A stretch of DNA of 8,701 bases. Source: Lachnospiraceae bacterium UBA3826. GTDB taxonomy: Bacteria; Bacillota; Clostridia; Lachnospirales; Lachnospiraceae. Position 1 is the first letter of the stretch, and every line of letters starts with the position of its first letter. This document shows positions 1 to 4,329 of the stretch, in pieces. The stretch covers positions 1 to 8,701 of the forward strand of contig DGII01000001.1 of the NCBI GenBank assembly GCA_002393095.1, written 5' to 3'. The notes below the pieces were generated by a model that worked only from the letters and a program-made list of their open reading frames with translations, had not been told where the DNA came from and searched no databases. Made by a program: the position numbers and the translations under genes.

Positions 1-3
1 AGG

Positions 4-21
4 AGTGTCAGAATTGACACT
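4..21. repeat. Small perfect hairpin at the window edge
   Basis: AGTGTCA at 4-10 and TGACACT at 15-21 form a perfect 7-bp stem around a GAAT loop. No T-run follows it, so it is not a convincing terminator. It may belong to the 3' end or leader of something left of the window, or be the first member of the hairpin series that continues from 46. Confidence 0.45.
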
Positions 22-45
22 ACCCCGGACATATCGGAGGCAATA

Positions 46-167
46 GTGTGAAAAATATGTTCAATATCATATTTTTCACACAGCGATTTGTGCCGAGCCC
101 AAATCGCCTTATGGCATCGCCGAATCTGATATTCGGCTCGCCGCCTCGCACAGAGTGCTCGGCATGG
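46..167 (+). repeat. Tandem hairpin array (structured intergenic element)
   Basis: Four hairpins follow one another almost without spacers. The first is a perfect 14-bp stem, 46-59 with 68-81. The second has GCGATTTG at 83-90 pairing with CAAATCGC at 100-107. The third has GCCGAAT at 119-125 pairing with ATTCGGC at 131-137. The fourth has GCAC at 148-151 pairing with GTGC at 155-158. The loop of the second hairpin (TGCCGAGC, 91-98) is the exact reverse complement of 157-164, so a long-range pairing or pseudoknot is possible; 135-140 is a shorter alternative partner. The block lies just upstream of a small ORF starting at 177. It could be a structured leader RNA, or a dispersed palindromic intergenic repeat of the kind common in Lachnospiraceae. 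The folds are visible; the role is not known. Confidence 0.6.
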
Positions 168-176
168 TGGATTAAT

Positions 177-284
177 ATGGATACTGTGGTTAAGATTATA
201 GTAATAGCTATCGTTGTCATAGGGATCATCTGTGGTATTTGGTTTGAATACAGGCCGGATGATAAGTCTGACAAGAAAGGATGA
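177..284 (+). CDS. Small single-pass membrane peptide, 35 aa
   Basis: The ORF starts at ATG 177, with a GGTGG ribosome-binding-like stretch at 166-170 and a 6-nt spacer. The product opens MDTVVK, has an uninterrupted hydrophobic helix (about residues 5-22, rich in I and V), then an aromatic W-F-E-Y boundary and a highly charged tail ending DDKSDKKG. This fits a small inner-membrane peptide with a short N-terminus. Shape and length (one helix, charged C-terminal tail, about 35 residues) resemble type I toxin peptides of the Fst/TxpA kind, but there is no recognisable sequence match. A longer in-frame reading from GTG 48 runs through the hairpin array and has no hydrophobic or conserved character, so I reject it. 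The next small ORF follows within a few bases and a terminator lies 107 bp downstream, which argues for a real short transcription unit. Confidence 0.5.
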   Translation: MDTVVKIIVIAIVVIGIICGIWFEYRPDDKSDKKG

Positions 285-289
285 ATAAT

Positions 290-367
290 ATGAAGATACT
301 TGCAGCGATATTTATAGCAGCAGTTTTAGGCGTACCCGTTCTTATGGGATTGTTTCTTAAGAAGTAG
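290..367 (+). CDS. Very small hydrophobic peptide, 25 aa
   Basis: ATG 290 is preceded by AGAAAGG (274-280) with a 9-nt spacer, a good Firmicute ribosome binding site. The product begins MKILAAIF, is almost wholly hydrophobic, has one proline near the middle of the helix and ends with two lysines: a single membrane helix with a short positively charged end. An alternative in-frame ATG at 281 overlaps the stop of the preceding small ORF (ATGA), so coupled translation from 281 is possible and would add three residues (MNN). The ribosome binding site favours 290. Its position between another small membrane ORF and a strong terminator supports expression. I do not recognise a family and assign no function. 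Confidence 0.5.
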   Translation: MKILAAIFIAAVLGVPVLMGLFLKK

Positions 368-390
368 GGAAATATGAAGTAATCAACTCA

Positions 391-426
391 GGGCATGGAC
401 CAAAAGGTTCATGCCCCTGTTGTTTT
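391..426 (+). terminator. Rho-independent terminator for the small-ORF unit
   Basis: GGGCATGGACC (391-401) pairs with GGTTCATGCCC (406-416) through 11 pairs including one G-T, around an AAAA loop. It is followed by CTGTTGTTTT (417-426). On the minus strand the stem would contain an A-C mismatch and no T-run follows, so it acts in the + direction. The stem sequence recurs in inverted orientation at 7169-7194. Confidence 0.85.
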
Positions 427-475
427 AATCTTTATGTGATAACTGATTCAAGCGGTATACTCTTGCAATAAATGA

Positions 476-491
476 TGCAAACGACTTTGCA
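476..491 (-). terminator. Weak hairpin downstream of the lipoprotein gene
   Basis: TGCAAA (476-481) and TTTGCA (486-491) form a 6-bp stem around a 4-nt loop just past the lipoprotein stop. Read on the minus strand it is followed by TCATTTATT, only a loose T-rich run. It may be the terminator of the 2003-501 operon, but it is short and I am not sure. Confidence 0.3.
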
Positions 492-500
492 GTAAAAACA

Positions 501-1331
501 TTACGGTGAATCAAATAGTGCTATAGCCATATGATAGCTATTGTCTCTTTCAGCTTCTGTTTTTTTAGTCGGTATATACGACATTGTAAGAAATTTATCA
601 TTAAAAGGACAATCTTCAATATACCAACCAACCCTTGCATAATAATTTTTAATTTGGGCTACAGTTCCCTCTATACCGCCACAATAATCAGCAACAAATG
701 TTGCATAGTCTATATCGGCAGCGGAATAATCATAGTTCTTATTGAATGCACCGTTTTCATCAAAAAGAGAAGCCAAATTATCGTTCCAAGTAATAGTGGA
801 ATGTTGTTTGACATTTTCAGAAAAATAGTCATCTAGCGCGTCTTGTTCGCCACCAAATGATATCGTGGGTTGATCGAATTTACTTAAAGTAACTATTAAT
901 TCTATATTATCTTTTATGTTATTGTAGTAGAAACTATTAAATGTATTTTCCCCGCGAAAAGAATCGGGCTTGCCATAGAGTTCGACAAATTTATCTGTGT
1001 CATCATATGCTATATCAAATACGCGTCTGTCGATAATATCCATATTATCTATTGCAGTATACAGTTGAGGATTCAGATTTGATTCGCTATCCTGGGCAGA
1101 TGTATCGACATTTGAGTCCTCTTCGCCCCATACTTGCTCAGCAAATTCTTCCGCTTCTTCCTTATCTATGCCAAGATTTTCTTCATAAGCCTTGGCAGCC
1201 GTTTCTTTCATTGCTTCGGAGGATGAACCGACAGGGATATCCGGTTCCTCTTTAGCTTTTCCGCAGGCAATACATGTAATCAAAAGAGTTGATAACATAA
1301 TGATAGATACTGATTTTTTGATTGTTTTCAT
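501..1331 (-). CDS. Predicted lipoprotein of unknown function, 276 aa
   Basis: The N-terminus is a lipoprotein signal: charged MKTIKK, a hydrophobic stretch to about residue 19, and a cysteine at 23 in I-A-C-G; the alternative cysteine at 20 (L-I-T-C) fits less well. The mature protein should be anchored on the outer face of the cytoplasmic membrane. Residues 25-85 are an acidic, Glu/Ser-rich linker. The rest (about 90-276) is a soluble, aromatic-rich domain with Y-G-K-P-D near 119 that I cannot assign to a family. Start choice is firm: GAAAGGA lies 7 nt upstream of the ATG. It is the second gene of an operon; only 15 bp separate it from the upstream membrane-protein gene, and its ribosome binding site sits in that gap. 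Coding sequence is more A+T-rich than aspS, as often seen in accessory genes. Confidence 0.85.
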   Translation of the reverse strand: MKTIKKSVSIIMLSTLLITCIACGKAKEEPDIPVGSSSEAMKETAAKAYEENLGIDKEEAEEFAEQVWGEEDSNVDTSAQDSESNLNPQLYTAIDNMDIIDRRVFDIAYDDTDKFVELYGKPDSFRGENTFNSFYYNNIKDNIELIVTLSKFDQPTISFGGEQDALDDYFSENVKQHSTITWNDNLASLFDENGAFNKNYDYSAADIDYATFVADYCGGIEGTVAQIKNYYARVGWYIEDCPFNDKFLTMSYIPTKKTEAERDNSYHMAIALFDSP

Positions 1332-1346
1332 ACTTTATTCCTTTCG

Positions 1347-2003
1347 TCAGTTAGTATTGTGTTCAGGTTCATTATTTGAACCGTAATCACCGATTGCTTC
1401 AAGATTGAAAAAGTGCTTGTCTTTGTCTATATAGCAGAACGGATATTCGCATTTGTTATCGGGATACTTAGGATTCTGTGATAATCCCTTTACATATTCG
1501 GTATAGTTTAGTAGTCTTCTGCTATTCCTCAGGTTGTCAATATCGTATCTAAAGAACTCTTGCTCTTTCTTCTTCAGAAAACCATGCTTAATGAGATACA
1601 TCAGATAATTAACAAAGTACAGATATCTGTCAAGCGACAGGAAAAAATTATTTGATTTGAGCACATCTTCTATTTTAATATTTCCTTCTTTCAGCCTAGT
1701 CCACTCTTCTGTAAAGCCATACATATCGGCAATTTCCATTTCAGAGAGCTCAGATTCTTCGCCTTCATAGTCGAACAATACAGTCCATTTCGAGATCTCG
1801 TCATCTCTGTAGAAGGTGTTAAGCAATTCATTGATCAGTCGGGCTCTGTTAATCTGCACATTTTTATGCCATTGATATAATGCGAATCCTCCGCCTGCGA
1901 AGGTAGCTATAAGAGTCAACAATTTAAAGATGATATCTATACCAACGGATATGACCTTAATGTCTGATGAAAATAACGAATCTATAATGGCAGTTGTAAA
2001 CAT
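1347..2003 (-). CDS. Membrane-anchored protein of unknown function, 218 aa
   Basis: One long hydrophobic helix spans about residues 15-43 (I-D-I-I-F-K-L-L-T-L-I-A-T-F-A-G-G-G-F-A-L-Y), followed directly by a basic, helical stretch beginning Q-W-H-K-N-V-Q-I-N-R-A-R. The remaining 150 residues look cytosolic, mostly helical, with many charged and aromatic residues (R-Y-L-Y-F-V-N-Y-L near 126). One N-terminal helix plus a helical cytosolic body is the layout of a widespread, poorly characterised group of bacterial proteins, some resembling DUF4760, often in accessory regions. I recognise the layout rather than a specific family. The start is supported by GAGGTGAT about 6 nt upstream of the ATG. 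It is the first gene of a minus-strand operon with the lipoprotein gene, so the two products may act together at the membrane. Confidence 0.8.
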   Translation of the reverse strand: MFTTAIIDSLFSSDIKVISVGIDIIFKLLTLIATFAGGGFALYQWHKNVQINRARLINELLNTFYRDDEISKWTVLFDYEGEESELSEMEIADMYGFTEEWTRLKEGNIKIEDVLKSNNFFLSLDRYLYFVNYLMYLIKHGFLKKKEQEFFRYDIDNLRNSRRLLNYTEYVKGLSQNPKYPDNKCEYPFCYIDKDKHFFNLEAIGDYGSNNEPEHNTN

Positions 2004-2124
2004 TCTATGATCACCTCATAAAAATACAGTGTGCAGTTTACATGTGACTGACTGATAGAGTTCGATTGCTTTTATAAAAAATTAAACAACCGAATTTCCT
2101 GACAATTTTAACACGGGGGGGGAT
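2004..2124. other. AT-rich upstream region of the 2003-501 operon
   Basis: This stretch must hold the promoter of the minus-strand operon. An imperfect inverted repeat (2061-2068 with 2087-2094, 7 of 8 pairs) encloses an AT-rich core whose minus strand reads TATAAA (2071-2076), a possible -10. A TTGTCA on the minus strand (2100-2105) would be 23 bp from it, too far for a standard promoter, so I do not assign one. GACTGACTGA (2046-2055) is a short tandem 4-mer. A run of eight G residues lies at 2115-2122. Confidence 0.35.
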
Positions 2125-2402
2125 TTGTCAAACAAATTCAGAGCTACAATTCAAAGAACAACCCCAATGTTAAATAAGGTATATCATGAGTTTTATCCCA
2201 TTATACCCATATCCGGCTTAGTCGGAAATGGAATAAAAGATGTGGTTGTATTAGTGGAGGATGAAAAGGCCGGATATCATTTTTTTCAAAATCGCTTGTT
2301 GTAGATGGAGTCGAACATACATATGATGAGACATACCGGTGTAAATATTGTGGATATGAGTTCTCAAGAACTAAAAGAAAGATTGAGGATAATCTGCGAT
2401 AG
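2125..2402 (+). pseudogene. Small frameshifted gene or remnant with a CxxC motif
   Basis: Two reading frames join at a T7 run (2280-2286). Frame one is open from 2086 and can start at TTG 2125, behind a G8 run, or at ATG 2167. It reads protein-like text (E-F-Y-P-I-I-P-I-S-G-L-V-G-N-G near its middle, then V-V-V-L-V-E-D-E) and stops at TAG 2302-2304. The frame one base back continues after the T-run as S-K-S-L-V-V-D-G-V-E-H-T-Y-D-E-T-Y-R-C-K-Y-C-G-Y, ending at TAG 2400-2402. Adding one T would give a continuous protein of 92 residues from 2125 or 78 from 2167. Only one CxxC is present, so any zinc ribbon would be half of a four-ligand site. CAT TTT TTT is in phase for -1 slippage (T TTT TTT), so programmed frameshifting cannot be excluded. 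Most likely it is a decayed gene; family unknown. Confidence 0.45.
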
Positions 2403-2426
2403 TTTTTTGTGAAATTGTGTTTTCAG

Positions 2427-2459
2427 AGATGGACGCTATCCTACCATCTGTTCTTTTCT
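2427..2459 (+). terminator. Possible weak terminator after the small + strand frame
   Basis: AGATGG (2427-2432) pairs with CCATCT (2444-2449) over an 11-nt loop, followed by GTTCTTTTCT. The stem is short and the loop large. It overlaps the 3' end of the minus-strand HTH gene. It would end transcription coming from 2402 if that frame is expressed. Confidence 0.25.
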
Positions 2460-3262
2460 ACATCGCCTCTCAGATACAGGTTGCCTTTGATATCCTTCTT
2501 GATAGGGGTAAGTTTATCCTGATTTATCAAATAGGAGATATTCTGTCTTGAGCATTCCAGGACATCGCAGGCATCTGTCGTATCAAGAACATTATCTGTC
2601 ATGAAGGTTATGAAATCTCTCCGTGTAAGGCAGATAGATGTTCCCAGTGTATATAGGAGTGATGCCGGGATGTCAATCGAGTCATTAAAGGTCGCATAAT
2701 AGCCTCCTGATCCTACACGACATGATCTGTATAGTGCCTCGTTGACAAGGACTTTATTGATATCACTGCGTGAAAATGACAGACGGACCTCGTATTCTGA
2801 CAGGTCTGTCAATTTGATCATTTTAATGCTATCATCTTCAAAAAAACACAATAATCTATGACCGTCCAATGCAGCACATTCTGTGAGATTATGTCCGGCT
2901 CTGTCTGTAACATAGTTGGGCAGGTCGTCTATCCTCTTTATTGATATTTCATCCTGCGCACACCTTCCTTCGGCAATATCAAGCAGCTTCATCTCATCGT
3001 ATTCGCGTAGCCTGTTGTGTGTCAGGATAGAAGAGATATTCTGTCTGGTAGGCGGGATGATCCGTTCACGCACCCACATAAGAGCCGCCGTTCTTGGTAT
3101 GGTGAGTATCCCACTTTTCACATATCCGGTAAAAAGCATAGGGGCAGTCCATTTATCAAGTCCGTCACACAGCTCTATGATGAATGTTTTGGTTCCGCCG
3201 TAATATAGGAGTGTACCGACAGAACGCCCGATACCCGCATCATATATATCATAAGCTCTCAT
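2441..3262 (-). CDS. HipS-like / DUF2442-like / HTH partner of the HipA-like kinase, 273 aa
   Basis: Three regions are visible. Residues 10-106 resemble the N-terminal subdomain of HipA (HipS-like): V-G-T-L at 15-18, W-T-A-P at 38-41, then E-R-I-I-P-P-T-R-Q-N-I at 66-76, E-Y-D-E at 87-90 and G-R-C-A-Q-D-E at 99-105. Residues 115-215 resemble DUF2442: L-L-C-F-F-E-D-D and, later, A-T-F-N-D-S-I-D-I-P-A-S-L-L-Y. Residues 228-273 are an excisionase/MerR-type helix-turn-helix (T-T-D-A-C-D-V-L-E-C-S-R-Q-N-I) running to the C-terminus. The preferred start is ATG 3262, 9 nt behind AGAGGT; ATG 3271 is only 1 nt from that site and would add three residues. The gene overlaps the kinase end by 14 bp, so translation is probably coupled. 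I infer an antitoxin and autorepressor that binds both the kinase and the palindromes at 4126-4188. Confidence 0.7.
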   Translation of the reverse strand: MRAYDIYDAGIGRSVGTLLYYGGTKTFIIELCDGLDKWTAPMLFTGYVKSGILTIPRTAALMWVRERIIPPTRQNISSILTHNRLREYDEMKLLDIAEGRCAQDEISIKRIDDLPNYVTDRAGHNLTECAALDGHRLLCFFEDDSIKMIKLTDLSEYEVRLSFSRSDINKVLVNEALYRSCRVGSGGYYATFNDSIDIPASLLYTLGTSICLTRRDFITFMTDNVLDTTDACDVLECSRQNISYLINQDKLTPIKKDIKGNLYLRGDVEKNRW

Positions 3263-4082
3263 AATACTCATACCTCTTATATATCATCTCCCATATACGA
3301 TTGGTAAATATCGGAGATAATACATCCTCAAGTCCCTCGAAGATACGCGCCTTATCATCAGATGTGAGGCTGCCGCTGAATACTGAGCTCTTATTCTGTA
3401 TCAGTTCAAGGTTGTTTAAGCAGGATGAGGAGCCGATGTAATTCTGACATCGCTTATCCTCGATTATGTCAAAAGAAGCCGCCTCTTCATCCGTATAACA
3501 GGTGCACAGAAGTGACAGACCGTGGTCGAATAATGGAGCTAAGCGGACTGTATGTGCGCGAGGGTCACGAAGTACTTCAATATTGGCTCCATGCCTGTCT
3601 CTATTAAGTATCAGATAATCAACCGCTATCATTTGGTCAATGTATTTACACCATCCATTTCTGATACAAAAATCGTATGGCATCTCATTGGGCAGTGAAT
3701 TAATGCGGCAATAGTCATCCAGAGCAGTCTTGGCTTCGCCACGCTTTTTATAGTCCTCGGATGCGCACAGATAAGTGTTATATATCTTACCTTCGACCTC
3801 TATATCAGCATTGATCAGTTCATAGTGCAGATGATCAACACCCAGAATTGTGAGAAGTCTGTCAACGATCAGTTCATTGATACACTCATGACCGATCACT
3901 CCGACAGAAGGGTCGAAATTAGAAAGCTTATAGTATATCTTCCTGCCCTGTATCGTTGATTCGGATTTGAGGAAGTTGCCGGCTGTGCCGCTTGAACCTC
4001 TTATGTGTGACCAACGAAGATAGGTCAGATTCTGTTTTTCATTGATTATTCCCGTGTTCATAAATATTAATTCTCGTACCAT
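3249..4082 (-). CDS. HipA-like serine/threonine kinase (HipT-type, short form), 277 aa
   Basis: The kinase hallmarks are clear. A glycine/serine-rich loop R-G-S-S-G-T-A-G lies at 28-35, a lysine in Y-Y-K-L-S-N-F at 50-56 fits the ATP-binding lysine, the catalytic loop N-R-D-R-H-G-A-N is at 160-167 (D162, N167), and the metal-binding F-D-H-G is at 185-188 (D186). HipA kinases phosphorylate protein targets such as aminoacyl-tRNA synthetases; the target here is unknown. At 277 residues it lacks the first HipA subdomain, which seems to sit on the next gene, as in split HipBST systems. An upstream extension of the open frame to 4403 would run across the promoter and into aspS, so I start at ATG 4082; ATG 4061 is an alternative. 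Both have weak ribosome binding sites (GAGAGA-like). No key residue is missing, so the kinase looks active. Confidence 0.75.
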   Translation of the reverse strand: MVRELIFMNTGIINEKQNLTYLRWSHIRGSSGTAGNFLKSESTIQGRKIYYKLSNFDPSVGVIGHECINELIVDRLLTILGVDHLHYELINADIEVEGKIYNTYLCASEDYKKRGEAKTALDDYCRINSLPNEMPYDFCIRNGWCKYIDQMIAVDYLILNRDRHGANIEVLRDPRAHTVRLAPLFDHGLSLLCTCYTDEEAASFDIIEDKRCQNYIGSSSCLNNLELIQNKSSVFSGSLTSDDKARIFEGLEDVLSPIFTNRIWEMIYKRYEYYESL

Positions 4083-4125
4083 TGTCTCTCGTAAAGAGTT
4101 AACCGAATATATTTTTGTCTCACGC

Positions 4126-4145
4126 ACTTGACGCACGTCAAATAT
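4126..4145. promoter_or_regulatory. Operator copy 1 (promoter-distal palindrome)
   Basis: The core TTGACGCACGTCAA (4128-4141) is a perfect inverted repeat, TTGACG and CGTCAA around CA. The 20-bp block 4126-4145 is identical to 4169-4188. Relative to the kinase promoter it begins about 4 nt downstream of the expected transcription start, where a bound repressor would block elongation or RNA polymerase binding. Confidence 0.75.
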
Positions 4146-4155
4146 CCACATACAT

Positions 4156-4184
4156 ATACTACCATATAACTTGACGCACGTCAA
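4156..4184 (-). promoter_or_regulatory. Promoter of the kinase/HTH operon
   Basis: On the minus strand TTGACG (4184-4179) is a -35, followed by a 17-nt spacer and TAGTAT (4161-4156) as -10, with a TG at the extended -10 position. The start point would be near 4149, giving a leader of about 67 nt to ATG 4082. The -35 is one arm of the second operator palindrome, so repressor and polymerase compete for the same bases. Confidence 0.7.
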
Positions 4185-4188
4185 ATAT
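4169..4188. promoter_or_regulatory. Operator copy 2 (overlaps the kinase -35)
   Basis: An exact 20-bp repeat of 4126-4145 with the palindrome core at 4171-4184. The centre-to-centre distance of 43 bp is about four helical turns, so two bound dimers would face the same side of the DNA. The natural candidate ligand is the HTH protein encoded at 2441-3262. Confidence 0.75.
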
Positions 4189-4231
4189 TGTAATTCCATT
4201 GCATGTATACTGCATGCTTCAACCCGTGCCC

Positions 4232-4260
4232 TTGTTTTCGAATTAAGAATATTGTATACT
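4232..4260 (+). promoter_or_regulatory. aspS promoter
   Basis: TTGTTT (4232-4237), 17-bp spacer, TATACT (4255-4260). Transcription should start near 4267, giving a leader of about 63 nt. It diverges from the kinase promoter; the two -35 elements are about 47 bp apart. Confidence 0.7.
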
Positions 4261-4285
4261 CTAATCGTTGCAGTTTTGTTATTAA

Positions 4286-4304
4286 GCAGGCATCCGGCGC
4301 CTGC
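4286..4304 (+). other. Hairpin in the aspS leader
   Basis: GCAGGC (4286-4291) pairs with GCCTGC (4299-4304) over a 7-nt loop, in the middle of the predicted aspS leader and 25 nt ahead of the start codon. No T-run follows, so it is not an attenuator of the terminator kind. Its role is unknown; mRNA stability or a binding site are possibilities. Confidence 0.4.
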
Positions 4305-4329
4305 ATTGTATATATGAAAGGATAATATC

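Noticed and set aside
14..19. Perfect TTGACA -35 hexamer near the left edge
   Set aside because: No -10 element lies 16-18 bp downstream, and the hexamer is part of the small hairpin at 4-21.
48..284. 78-codon frame starting at GTG 48
   Set aside because: Its first 43 codons are the hairpin array and read as low-quality protein text; the internal ATG at 177 has a ribosome-binding-like site and begins the hydrophobic helix.
2916..3208. Plus-strand frames opposite the HTH gene
   Set aside because: Both are antisense to the HipS-like/HTH gene, have no ribosome binding site and show no family features.
4201..4217. GCATG/CATGC inverted repeat between the divergent promoters
   Set aside because: The 5-bp arms are too short to call an operator, and the sequence has no second copy in the region.
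4267..4329. T-box leader upstream of aspS
   Set aside because: The leader is only about 63 nt, with a single short hairpin, no T-box sequence and no terminator.
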